Positions 44,674 to 54,300 of a DNA stretch of 56,582 nt are shown piece after piece. Within the stretch, counting starts at the first letter, position 1; each line of letters starts with the position of its first letter. The stretch is taken from the NCBI RefSeq assembly GCF_900129005.1, contig NZ_FQUN01000023.1:24097-80678 (forward strand), read 5' to 3'. This DNA is from Leeuwenhoekiella marinoflava DSM 3653. GTDB lineage: Bacteria; Bacteroidota; Bacteroidia; Flavobacteriales; Flavobacteriaceae. The position numbers and the translations under genes are program-made. The notes under the pieces were generated by a model, which saw only the letters and a program-made list of their open reading frames with translations, was not told the DNA's origin and searched no databases.

Positions 44674-46050
44674 ATGATTACAAAGAATTTGAAGCTCTTG
44701 CCGCTAGTTTTAGCAGGAGTTCTCTCACTAAATTCCTGTAAAGAATCAAATCAAGACAGCGATGAACCTTGGGAACCTTTATTCGATGGAGAATCACTAA
44801 CCGGCTGGGAGCAATTGAATGGTAAGGCAGATTATCGTATAGAGGGAGATGAGATTGTGGGAACTACCGTATCAAACACTCCAAACTCTTTTTTGGCAAC
44901 AACTCAGGATTTCAGTGATTTTATTTTAGACCTGGATTATAAAGTAGATGCTACGATGAATTCCGGAATACAAATCCGCAGTTTAAGCAAACCCGATTTT
45001 AAAGATGGAAGAGTGCATGGCTATCAGATTGAGATTGATCCTTCAGATCGGGCGTGGAGTGCCGGTATTTATGATGAGGCGCGCAAAGGGTGGCTGTATC
45101 CACTTACGGGTAACACAAAAGCGCAACAAGCTTTTAAGCAAGGAGAATGGAACCACTATCGTGTAGAAGCTTTGGGTGATACACTAAAAACCTGGATTAA
45201 TGGGGTAGAAGCCGCGCACTTAGTAGATGATCAAACAGCAAAAGGATTTATTGCATTGCAGGTTCACGCAATTGGAAAAGACGAAAAGCCGGGTAAAGAA
45301 ATTCGTTGGAAGAATATCAATATTATTTCAGAAAATGCACAGCAATACGCCAAGCCGATGAGCTTACCAGCTTTAAATACTAAAAACAATTTAACACAAG
45401 CCGAAAAAGAAAGCGGCTGGGAATTATTGTGGGATGGTAAAACCACTGATGGTTGGCGTGGTGGAAAACTAGATCATTTTCCTGAAAAAGGGTGGGTAAT
45501 AGAAGATGGCGAACTCATTGTGCTTTCCACCGGAGGAGAAGAATCTACTGCCGGAGGTGATATCGTGACAACAAAACAGTATCAGGATTTTGAACTTAAA
45601 GTAGATTTTAAAATAACAGAAGGTGCAAATAGCGGTATAAAATATTATGTAGATACAGATTTGAATAAGGGCGAAGGTTCTTCTATAGGTTTAGAATATC
45701 AGATTTTAGATGATATGCGTCACCCTGATGCGAAATTGGGTAATCACGAAGGTAGTCGCACATTGGCTTCTCTGTACGACTTAATTCAGGCAGATCCTGC
45801 TAAACCGGTCAATCCTATTGGGGAGTGGAACACCGCAAGAATAGTGAGTAAAGATAATCATGTAGAGCACTGGCTTAACGATGTGAAAGTTCTTGATTAT
45901 GATAGAAATACCGATGCTTTTTTACAACTGGTTCAAGAAAGTAAATACAAAGACTGGCCCGGATTCGGAACATTTGAAAAGGGAAACATATTGCTTCAGG
46001 ATCACGGGGATCGTGTAGCTTTTAAAAATATCAAAATCAAAGAACTTTAA
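44674..46050 (+). CDS. Tandem DUF1080 (3-keto-disaccharide hydrolase-type) lipoprotein
   Basis: 458 residues with a lipoprotein signal (SLNSCKES, Cys22). Two copies of the DUF1080 concanavalin-like domain are fused: about 33-212 ([41 protein letters not shown]) and about 245-458 ([53 protein letters not shown]). The family (Pfam PF06439) is now described as 3-keto-glycoside hydrolases/lyases acting after oxidation of the sugar C3. The next two genes encode Gfo/Idh oxidoreductases and a GMC dehydrogenase pair follows, which strongly supports that pathway. The two domains are not close to each other, so they may have different partners or substrates. Confidence 0.88.
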   Translation: MITKNLKLLPLVLAGVLSLNSCKESNQDSDEPWEPLFDGESLTGWEQLNGKADYRIEGDEIVGTTVSNTPNSFLATTQDFSDFILDLDYKVDATMNSGIQIRSLSKPDFKDGRVHGYQIEIDPSDRAWSAGIYDEARKGWLYPLTGNTKAQQAFKQGEWNHYRVEALGDTLKTWINGVEAAHLVDDQTAKGFIALQVHAIGKDEKPGKEIRWKNINIISENAQQYAKPMSLPALNTKNNLTQAEKESGWELLWDGKTTDGWRGGKLDHFPEKGWVIEDGELIVLSTGGEESTAGGDIVTTKQYQDFELKVDFKITEGANSGIKYYVDTDLNKGEGSSIGLEYQILDDMRHPDAKLGNHEGSRTLASLYDLIQADPAKPVNPIGEWNTARIVSKDNHVEHWLNDVKVLDYDRNTDAFLQLVQESKYKDWPGFGTFEKGNILLQDHGDRVAFKNIKIKEL

Positions 46051-46052
46051 TT

Positions 46053-47390
46053 ATGACAACACGGAGATCTTTTTTAAATAAATCACTTTTAGGCGGTACG
46101 GCTTTGGCTTTGAGTAACACCACAATGGGTATGGCTGCCAGTAGTTATCGCAATATTATAGGAGCAAATGATAGACTTAATGTCGCCGTAGCAGGTCTTG
46201 GTCGTCGCCTTGGGGCTTATTATGCACCCATAGCTCGTAAAGAATCTAATGTACGTTTAGTATATCTATGTGACGTGATGGAGAAAAGCCGACTCAACGC
46301 ACTTAAGAAATTTAAAGAACATATAGATTACAACCCTAAACTCGAGAATGACATTCGTAAAGTGATTGACGATAAAGATGTAGATATTCTGATAAATGCA
46401 ACGCCAGATCACTGGCACACTCCGGGTTCTATACTGGCCCTGAAGACTGGTAAACACGTTTATGTAGAAAAGCCGTGTAGTCACAATATGGATGAAAATG
46501 AATTGCTGGTAGCAGCTGCAAAAAAGTTTGATAAAAAAGTGCAAATGGGCAATCAGCAGCGCTCTTCTTTACACACGATAGATATCATCAATCAGATTCA
46601 TAAAGGTGTAATTGGCGACGTATATAAAGCGGTGGCTTTTTATTCTAATGCACGGGGAGAAACGCCAATACAACAAAAGGCGGCTGTACCGGCCGGACTC
46701 GATTGGGATTTATGGCAAGGGCCTGCACCAAGAAGAGCGTATACCAGTGAAACCTGGGATTACAATTGGCACTGGTATGGTTGGGCATATGGTACTGCAG
46801 AAACCGGGAATAATGCAACCCACGAATTGGATATTGCCCGCTGGGCATTGGGTGTAAATTTTCCAAAATATGCTGAGGTTCAAGCCGAAAAAAGACATTT
46901 TAAAAACGACGGCTGGGAGATGTATGATACGATGTATGCAACGTTCAATTTTGAAGATGATAAAGTCATCAATTGGGATGGCAAAAGTCGCAATGGGTAT
47001 AATACTTATGGTCGTGGTCGCGGTACGTTAATTTTTGGAACTGAAGGTTCAGTACTTGTAGATCGTTCTAATTATCTGTTGATGGATCGAGGTGGAAAAG
47101 TAATCAAGCAGAGTGATGAGACCGATGAAAGTGGACTCGCACTGGGTGGTGGAGGCGATTCTTCAACTGCACATATGGTTAACTTCTTTGAAAGTATTCG
47201 CGGAAAAGAAACGTTGAAAGCACCTATCGAAGATGCTTCGGTAAGTATGGCTATGGTACATTATGCAAATATGGCGTATCGGGTAGGTCACGGTTTTGAT
47301 ATAGATGATAAAACAGGCCGGATTTACGATCGGGACGCTATGCAACTTTGGAGCCGGGATTATGAACCTAATTGGGAACCGAAAATTTAG
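46053..47390 (+). CDS. Tat-exported Gfo/Idh/MocA oxidoreductase
   Basis: 445 residues. The N-terminus (TTRRSFLNKSLLGGTALALS) is a twin-arginine signal, so the folded, cofactor-loaded protein would act in the periplasm. A Rossmann NAD(P)-binding domain follows (NVAVAGLGRRLGAYYAP; DVDILINATPDHWH; EKP motif at Glu139-Lys140-Pro141, GKHVYVEKPCSHNMDE), then the C-terminal beta-sheet domain with NATHELDIARWALG (catalytic His/Asp). Exported Gfo/Idh proteins usually keep tightly bound NAD(H) and oxidise/reduce or self-recycle on sugars. It starts 2 bp after DUF1080 and is followed after 6 bp by a second family member. A role at C3 of a hexose or uronic acid is inferred from context. Confidence 0.9.
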   Translation: MTTRRSFLNKSLLGGTALALSNTTMGMAASSYRNIIGANDRLNVAVAGLGRRLGAYYAPIARKESNVRLVYLCDVMEKSRLNALKKFKEHIDYNPKLENDIRKVIDDKDVDILINATPDHWHTPGSILALKTGKHVYVEKPCSHNMDENELLVAAAKKFDKKVQMGNQQRSSLHTIDIINQIHKGVIGDVYKAVAFYSNARGETPIQQKAAVPAGLDWDLWQGPAPRRAYTSETWDYNWHWYGWAYGTAETGNNATHELDIARWALGVNFPKYAEVQAEKRHFKNDGWEMYDTMYATFNFEDDKVINWDGKSRNGYNTYGRGRGTLIFGTEGSVLVDRSNYLLMDRGGKVIKQSDETDESGLALGGGGDSSTAHMVNFFESIRGKETLKAPIEDASVSMAMVHYANMAYRVGHGFDIDDKTGRIYDRDAMQLWSRDYEPNWEPKI

Positions 47391-47396
47391 TGAGCA

Positions 47397-48584
47397 ATGA
47401 AGCGTAGAGATTTTGTAATTAAAGGCAGTCTTGCGGCGGCGGCAGTTTCATCTGTTAGTCCGGGGTTTGCATATATCAATAAGCATATAGGAACTAACGC
47501 ACCCATACGCATAGGCGTTATTGGGACCGGAGATCGTGGTGGCGGATTGATTTCAGTAATGAATGGTATTGAAGGAATAGAAGTTGCCGGTTGCTGTGAT
47601 ATCATTCCGTTTCGGTTAGAAAATGGGATGAAAAGAGCGGGTGATTCTGCAAAGGCATTTACAGATTATCGAAAATTATTAGAAGACAAACGTATTGATG
47701 CGATTTTGGTTTCCACTCCATTCAGCACCCATGGCCAGATAGAATTAGATGCTTTGGCAGCCGGGAAACACGTGTATGGTGAGAAAACCATGGCTAAGGG
47801 CTATAAAGATATTTTAAATGTAGTTGATGCTCAAAAAGAAAATTTGGTTTTTCAAACCGGTCATCAGTATCACAGTTCCAGGCTTTACACGCACGTTGTT
47901 GATCTTATCAAGGATGGTAAAATAGGAAAAATAACCGCTTTTGAATGTCAATGGAATCGTAGCGGAAATTGGCGTCGTAATGTGCCTAAACCTGAACTGG
48001 AGCGTATGATAAACTGGCGTATGTATCGGGAATATTCAGGTGGATTAACAGCAGAACTGTGTTCGCATCAGATTGATTTTGTAAACTGGGTTTTGGGAGA
48101 AACACCCTCGCAAGTTTTTGGAACCGGCGGAATTGATTATTGGAAAGATGGACGCGAGACCTTTGACAATGTCCATCACTTGTTTTCGTATCCTAGCGGA
48201 GTAGAGGCAACGTTTACTTGCTTAACAACCAATGCAAAAGATGATTATCAGATTAAAGTTATGGGTGATAAAGGCACCATTATTTTAGATTATGTAAACG
48301 GCTGGTTTTATCCTGAAGGAAACTATACGAAGAAGCGTGCAGATGTAGATGGTGTTGCAGGAGCAACGATACCTTGGGATGCTGGTAAAGGTATCCCGTT
48401 TGAGTTTAGTCACGCAGATCCCAGCAAACAAGCTTTAATGGATTTTAGAGATGCGATTAAGAATGATACTAAACCTTTATCTGATTTAAAGACCGGGGCA
48501 AATACGGCTATATGTGTGCAGATGGCTATAGATTCTATGCTAAATAATGAAATTGTAAAATGGAATCCTAAGCATACTATTTAA
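47397..48584 (+). CDS. Second Tat-exported Gfo/Idh/MocA oxidoreductase
   Basis: 395 residues with a twin-arginine leader (KRRDFVIKGSLAAAAV). Rossmann motif IRIGVIGTGDRGGGLI, IDAILVSTPFSTHG, and the lysine motif here reads GKHVYGEKTMAKG (Glu129-Lys130-Thr131 instead of the usual EKP). C-terminal part: ELCSHQIDFVNWVLGETP (active-site His/Asp), HHLFSYPSGVEATF. Only moderate similarity to the preceding gene, so the two are not a recent duplication. They may handle opposite steps (oxidation and re-reduction) or different sugars (inference). It is the last gene of the three-gene unit; a bidirectional terminator follows. Confidence 0.9.
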   Translation: MKRRDFVIKGSLAAAAVSSVSPGFAYINKHIGTNAPIRIGVIGTGDRGGGLISVMNGIEGIEVAGCCDIIPFRLENGMKRAGDSAKAFTDYRKLLEDKRIDAILVSTPFSTHGQIELDALAAGKHVYGEKTMAKGYKDILNVVDAQKENLVFQTGHQYHSSRLYTHVVDLIKDGKIGKITAFECQWNRSGNWRRNVPKPELERMINWRMYREYSGGLTAELCSHQIDFVNWVLGETPSQVFGTGGIDYWKDGRETFDNVHHLFSYPSGVEATFTCLTTNAKDDYQIKVMGDKGTIILDYVNGWFYPEGNYTKKRADVDGVAGATIPWDAGKGIPFEFSHADPSKQALMDFRDAIKNDTKPLSDLKTGANTAICVQMAIDSMLNNEIVKWNPKHTI

Positions 48585-48640
48585 TTGCTCAACCTTAATT
48601 TATTTTAGATTCTTACTGGAATTTTTAAATTCTTATCTAA

Positions 48641-48677
48641 ATACAAAAAGTCTCCTGATACAGGAGGCTTTTTGTAT
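48641..48677. terminator. Bidirectional terminator
   Basis: Stem ATACAAAAAGTCTCCTG / CAGGAGGCTTTTTGTAT (one G-T pair, 3-nt loop), T-rich on both strands, located between the convergent Gfo/Idh gene (stop at 48584) and the gluconate-dehydrogenase subunit gene (stop at 48695). Confidence 0.9.
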
Positions 48678-48694
48678 GCAATGCTTAAAAATTA

Positions 48695-49408
48695 TCAGGT
48701 AATCAAATTACCTTCATCATCCCATGCTGCAGCAACACCACGCTGACTTTGATCTACACATTTTGCAATCCACTCGGGATCGTAGCTTACGCCGTGCTTT
48801 TGTAAAACTTCTTCGGGAACACCATCCCAAATGTTTGGCTGATTTCCTTTATAATCCAAATCTTTTATACCCATTTCTGAAGTATAATAACCCGTCATAG
48901 TAAGATTCCGCATCAAAGAGAAAAACTGAACTTGTACGGGTTGTTCCCAACCGGGCTTATCAGGATCAGGAAAAGCTACTGTATCAAGAATAGCTTTTTG
49001 ATTTTCTTCAGAAGCCTCTTTAAATTCAGTATTAAATTTGGAATTAGAAGCGTGATCCAGCCACATCAAACCCCCGCGTATTGGAGTTTGTAAATGAGGC
49101 ATATCCTTAACAATAAATTCTAAAAAATCAGGAACACCTGCATCCGTAGCACTCCCGTACTCATCGTTTGCCGGTAAAATGAGCGCACACAAAATATTTA
49201 AGGTTTCCATCTCGTGCTCATTAAAAAACTGTTCAGAATTTAGTTCCTCTATTAATGCAGCTTCTTTAGGAGTGCGGCCAAAATAATCTTCAGCTGCTTT
49301 TGCAATTTCCGGAGTTGGAGCAGACACATCCGTATTGCATCCAGTAAGTAAAAGACCGGTTCCTAGAGAACCTAAAAATATAGATTTTAAACTGTCTCTT
49401 CTATCCAT
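48695..49408 (-). CDS. Gluconate 2-dehydrogenase subunit 3-like Tat lipoprotein
   Basis: 237 residues. The leader has both a twin-arginine motif (DRRDSLKSIFLG) and a lipobox (LLLTGC, Cys24). The body matches the small subunit family (gluconate 2-dehydrogenase subunit 3): FFNEHEMETLNILCALILPAND, GVPDFLEFIVKDM, GLMWLDHASNSKF, and FFSLMRNLTMTGYYTSEMGIKDLDYKGN near the end. In known enzymes this subunit escorts the FAD subunit through the Tat system and anchors it. It begins 3 bp after the GMC gene and shares its operon. The GMC protein itself has no signal, so this subunit should carry it out of the cytosol as a hitchhiker. Confidence 0.92.
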   Translation of the reverse strand: MDRRDSLKSIFLGSLGTGLLLTGCNTDVSAPTPEIAKAAEDYFGRTPKEAALIEELNSEQFFNEHEMETLNILCALILPANDEYGSATDAGVPDFLEFIVKDMPHLQTPIRGGLMWLDHASNSKFNTEFKEASEENQKAILDTVAFPDPDKPGWEQPVQVQFFSLMRNLTMTGYYTSEMGIKDLDYKGNQPNIWDGVPEEVLQKHGVSYDPEWIAKCVDQSQRGVAAAWDDEGNLIT

Positions 49409-49411
49409 AAT

Positions 49412-51130
49412 CTAAATGTTTTGCTGTTTAAGTTGTTCTATGATGTAGTCTGAAGCTCTCCACGAAAGCGCTAAAATAGTCCAGGTTGGATTCTTATCAG
49501 CTTGAGATACAAAAGGACCGGCGTCTACTATAAACACATTGTCTACATCGTGCAGTTGCTGAAATTCATTTACCACAGAAGTTTTAGGATCACTTCCCAT
49601 ACGCGTGGTTCCTACTTCGTGAATGATACGCCCGGGGTTTTCAAGACCGTAATTAGACGCTTTTGAAGGCGCATCCTGAAGCATGGTACCTCCCATATTG
49701 TGTACGATTTCTTCAAAAGAATCATTCATATGCTTCGCTTGATTGACCTCGTGTTCAGACCATTTGTAATTGAAACGAAGCACCGGAATACCAAATTCAT
49801 CAACAGTTGTGGGGTCTATTTCACAATAATTATCTTTCATAGCTATAGACTCACCACGACCTGCCATACCTATCGTAGAGCCATAATATTTTTTAATATC
49901 AGAACGCAGGCTGTTACCGTAGCCACCTACTTTTTGATTAAAAAAGCGGTTCAGGTCATTTGGGTTAAATCCAAAACCATAACTCGGCATACTCAATCCT
50001 CCCCAAACTTCAATATGATATCCACGCGGGAAATTCAGTTTTTTATTATCTCCCCACCAGGGCGTATACACGTGCATTCCGCCCACACCATCTTCGTTAT
50101 AAGTATCGCGATTCATTAAATCTGGTATAAAAGCCGAACGGCTGGCACCGGTAGAATCGTGTAAATAACGCCCCACCATATCACTGCTATTTCCTAGTCC
50201 GTTAGGATGTTGCTCGCTTTTAGAATTCAATAAAATACGAGCCGAACTACAAGCCGAAGCTGCCAGTACAACAACACGGCCTTTGAGTTTATATTCTTTA
50301 CGATCATCCTTACTAATGTAAGAAACCCCAGTAGCTTTTCCTTCATCATTAGTGGTCACTTCGCGCACCATCGAATTCACGAAGAGATCAATCTGACCGC
50401 CGCTTTTTTGAGCAGGAAAGATCAAACAGGTTCCGGCAGAAAAATCAGCATAAACCGCACAGGCACGAGAGCATTGCCCGCAATAAAAGCAAATACCACG
50501 ATCTTCATTTATCTTTTTAGTAAGCATAGACATCCGTGACGGGATCACCGGTATGTTAGATTTATGTGCTCCTTTGATGTAAAAGAGTTCGTGTAATCTG
50601 GGCTTAGGTGGAGGTAAGAAAAAGCCATCAGGTTCATTTTCTATATTTTCTTTAGTGCCAAAAACACCTATAAGTTTATCAACTTTGTCATAATAAGGTT
50701 TTACATCTTCATAGCCTATTGGCCAGTCATCGCCGTGACCATCGTAACTGTAATGTTTAAAATCTCGCTCACCAAAACGTAAAGAGATGCGGCCCCAGTG
50801 ATTGGTACGCCCACCCAGCATTCTAGATCTAAACCAGTCAAACTGCGTGTCATCTTTTTGAGTATAGGGTTCACCTTCTATATCCCAACCCCCGTAAGCA
50901 CTGTCAAAGTCACCAAAAGGTCTTCGGTTAGAAGCACCACGTCTGGGAGATTCATAAGGCCATTTTAATTGAGTGCGCTGTTCTGGAGCGGCAGGGTCAA
51001 AATACGGACCTGCTTCTACCACTGCAACCTTGAGTCCGGCATCTGCCAGAACTTTTGTAGCCATACCACCACCGGCACCAGAGCCAACAATGATTATGTC
51101 ATAAAATTTTGATGATTCTTTTATTTGCAT
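49412..51130 (-). CDS. GMC-family FAD dehydrogenase (gluconate/glucoside dehydrogenase-type large subunit)
   Basis: 572 residues without a signal peptide. FAD-binding motif IIIVGSGAGGGMATKVLADAGLKVAVVEAG at the N-terminus, MLGGRTNHWGRISLRF, VVLAASACSSARILLNS, and the C-terminal HEVGTTRMGSDPKTSVV ... NVFIVDAGPFVSQADKNPTWTIL are typical of GMC oxidoreductases. A four-cysteine cluster at Cys214, Cys217, Cys220 and Cys224 (CFYCGQCSRAC) resembles the [3Fe-4S]-binding region of FAD glucose dehydrogenases, so an iron-sulfur centre may relay electrons (inference). With subunit 3 it should oxidise a sugar hydroxyl in the periplasm; C3 oxidation of a glycoside fits the DUF1080/Gfo-Idh genes opposite. 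No cytochrome c subunit is encoded nearby, so the electron acceptor is unknown. Confidence 0.92.
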   Translation of the reverse strand: MQIKESSKFYDIIIVGSGAGGGMATKVLADAGLKVAVVEAGPYFDPAAPEQRTQLKWPYESPRRGASNRRPFGDFDSAYGGWDIEGEPYTQKDDTQFDWFRSRMLGGRTNHWGRISLRFGERDFKHYSYDGHGDDWPIGYEDVKPYYDKVDKLIGVFGTKENIENEPDGFFLPPPKPRLHELFYIKGAHKSNIPVIPSRMSMLTKKINEDRGICFYCGQCSRACAVYADFSAGTCLIFPAQKSGGQIDLFVNSMVREVTTNDEGKATGVSYISKDDRKEYKLKGRVVVLAASACSSARILLNSKSEQHPNGLGNSSDMVGRYLHDSTGASRSAFIPDLMNRDTYNEDGVGGMHVYTPWWGDNKKLNFPRGYHIEVWGGLSMPSYGFGFNPNDLNRFFNQKVGGYGNSLRSDIKKYYGSTIGMAGRGESIAMKDNYCEIDPTTVDEFGIPVLRFNYKWSEHEVNQAKHMNDSFEEIVHNMGGTMLQDAPSKASNYGLENPGRIIHEVGTTRMGSDPKTSVVNEFQQLHDVDNVFIVDAGPFVSQADKNPTWTILALSWRASDYIIEQLKQQNI

Positions 51131-51273
51131 AGAGTAAGAATACTAAAAGTTTAAATTATGTTCAACTATTTGGCGTTTAAATTCATAATAGTTATGAGAT
51201 ACTGCTAATAACTTGTAAGAAATATGAATTATGTTAAATTATCTAAATTTAACCATTTCGATAGCAATTATAG

Positions 51274-51285
51274 TAAAACGTTTTA
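51274..51285. promoter_or_regulatory. LacI-type operator 1 upstream of susC
   Basis: Core TAAAACGTTTTA, preceded by AG. It is one of two identical cores whose centres are 22 bp apart (about two helical turns), so two dimers would sit on the same DNA face. It lies 66 bp before the susC ATG. Confidence 0.7.
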
Positions 51286-51295
51286 TTAAAATTGC

Positions 51296-51307
51296 TAAAA
51301 CGTTTTA
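51296..51307. promoter_or_regulatory. LacI-type operator 2 upstream of susC
   Basis: Core TAAAACGTTTTA followed by CTT; matches the sulfatase and FucP sites. It lies 44 bp before the susC ATG, probably near or in the 5' leader. This is the only doubled site in the window. Confidence 0.7.
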
Positions 51308-51351
51308 CTTTAACGTTGTCGAAACAATTTTTTAAAAACCAAAAAGCAATT

Positions 51352-54300
51352 ATGAACAAACAATTAAGAAAGTTTATTATGATTTTCTTCTTTGCGCTAG
51401 GTATGACTACCAGTCATACTGTATTTGCACAAGGGAGTAAGACCGTGACGGGTACTGTTAAAGATGATACCGGTTTACCTCTTCCTGGAGTTACGGTTCA
51501 GGAAAAAGGTACATCTAATGGAGCTGCGACAGATTTTGACGGTAATTATAGCATTGAAATTACTTCAAATACAGCTGTACTGGTCTTTTCATATGTAGGT
51601 ATGAATATAATTGAGAAGACGGTAGGTTCTCAAAATACGATTACAGTAACAATGGAGTCTGATGCCCAATCATTAGATGAAGTCGTTTTGATAGGTTATG
51701 GTAGTCAACAACGTAAAGCCGTTACAACTGCGGTTTCTAAAGTAGAGACTGAAGATTTTAATCAAGGGGTAGTCACTTCACCATTAGAATTGATTAACGG
51801 TAAAGTAGCTGGTTTGCAAATCACACGTCCAGGTGGTAACAATCCAAACTCAAGCGCTTCTATTCAATTGAGAGGGGTTACTTCTATTACTGGGTCTGGA
51901 GAACCATTGATTGTCATTGATGGTATCCCGGGTGGAAACCTTGATTTGCTTCAACAAAATGATATAGCATCTTTTGATGTGTTGAAAGACGGTGCTGCAG
52001 CGGCAATTTATGGTACGCGTGGGACTAATGGGGTGATTTTAATAACTACTAAGAAAGGTAAAAAAGGAACTACAGCCTTTAATTATTCAACATTTTTATC
52101 TAGAGAATATGTAAACAGTAAGCCTAGTTTTTTAAATGCATCTCAATTAAGACAAGCTAGTGCAGATGGTGTTATAGATCAGATAACTGATTTAGGGGCT
52201 TCTACAGATATTTTTGATGCATTAGTTAATGATACAAATATTAGCCAATATCACAACTTTGTAGCTTCCGGAGGTGGAGAAAATAGTACATACAGAGCTT
52301 CAATTTTTTATAGAGATTTAGAAGGTATCGCTTTAGAAAATGGTAGAGAAGAGTTTGGTGTTCGTGCTAATTTTAACCAATCAGGTTTTGATGATAAATT
52401 AAATTTTGCATCCAGCGTAGCGGTAAATATCAATGATGCTAATTTATTGGGAGGTGGTCAGTTTGGTATTGTTGCAGATTGGAATCCAACAGCGCCAATA
52501 TATGCCCCTTTTAATGATGATACAGAGAATGAATTGTTTAATCAAGGGCGTTATGGATTTTATCAGCCAGCTAACGGGTATAATCCGTTTTCAGAATATG
52601 AAAACCGTTTTAACCAGCGTAAACAGATTACGTTTTCAGGCGATATGAAGTTGAGTTATGAGATAACTCCGGGTTTTACAGCTTCTATTTTTGGGTCTTA
52701 TCAAAGAAACTCTTGGGATGATCGCTTTTACAGAAGTACTATGGATTATGCCCAATACGGACCTGGGAGTTCCTACCGAGGTACAGGATATGGTTATAAA
52801 GGAAATCACTTAGATTTTACCCAGACTATAGAACCAACAGTAAATTATGTGAAGAATTTTGAAGAAAGTACACTTGAAGTGTTAGGTGGATATAGTTACC
52901 AATACTCTACTACAGAAGAATATTCTATGGATAATAGTGGCTTCACCACAGACGGTTTTGAAGATTGGAATTTTGGTTCTGGTAATGCAATTACCGATAC
53001 TAATTTACCAAGGCCAAATCTTTCAAGTTTTAAAGAAGATAATACACTTATTGCTTATTTTTCACGTGTTTCTTATAATTTTAAAGAGCGTTATTTTTTA
53101 CAAGCATCTGTGCGTCATGAAGGTTCTTCGCGGTTTGGAGCTAATAATAAATGGGCCACGTTTCCGGCAATTTCAGGAGGTTGGTTAATTTCTGATGAAT
53201 CTTTTATGGAAAATGCAGGTTTTGTAACCAACTTAAAATTGCGTGCAGGTTTTGGGGTTACCGGTAATCAGGGAATTCCAAACTATCAATCTATAGTAAC
53301 CTTAGGAACAGGAGGAAAATATCCGGTGTTTTTAGAAGATGCAAGCGGGGCGACCTATTATCAGACGTACGGTCCGGTAAAAAATCCTAATCCTGATTTA
53401 AAATGGGAAACTAAAAAAGAATTGAACATTGGTCTTGATTTCGGTTTTTGGAGTAATAAATTATCAGGTGCTATTGACGTTTACAGCCGTAAAACGGAAG
53501 ATTTATTATTAAATTATGGTGTGCCACAACCCCCCTATGTACAGAGTAGTATTTATACAAACGTTGGTACAATAACAAATTCGGGTATTGAGTTGGCTTT
53601 AAGTTATCGGGTGCTTGATCAAGGAGCTTTTCAATGGAATGTTGATTTTACAGGAAGTTATCAGAAAAATGAATTGACCAGTCTTTCGAACCAAATTTTC
53701 TCTATTAGTGATTTGTATGGAGGGGATATAGGTAATCCTGGAGACTTGGGAGACGCTATTAGAAATGAGGAAGGTGGTCCCATAGGTAATTTTTATGGAA
53801 AGCGTTTTGCGGGTTTCACGGATGATGGTGAATGGCAATTTTATAAGGCAGATGGAAGTATTGCTCTTTCGGATGAGATGACCAATGAAGACTTTGCTTA
53901 CATAGGTAACGGTTTACCTAAATACTTTGCTTCTTTAAGTAATACGTTTCGGTATAAGAGTTTTGATCTAACTGTTTTTTTTAGAGGGAAATTTAAGTAT
54001 GATATTTTAAATACCGTAAACTTGTTTTATGGTAACCCAAACAGTGGAGGTAACCTACTAACATCAGCATTGGGTAAATACAGTCAAATTTCTGAAGCTC
54101 CGCAATATTCAGACTATTATCTAGAGAAAGGAGATTTTGTAAAATTGGACAACCTAACTCTGGGTTATACGTTCAATTTACCAGAGAAGAGTGCTTTTAC
54201 CGGATTACGTATTTATGGTAGCGCCAGAAACCTTGCAACATTTACGAGATATAGCGGAAGAGATCCTGAGGTGCAGGATACCGGTTTGTATCCTGGTGTA

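Noticed and set aside
51292-51351. Extended start for SusC at TTG 51292
   Set aside because: It would place 20 codons across the second operator and before a normal signal peptide; ATG 51352 is preferred.
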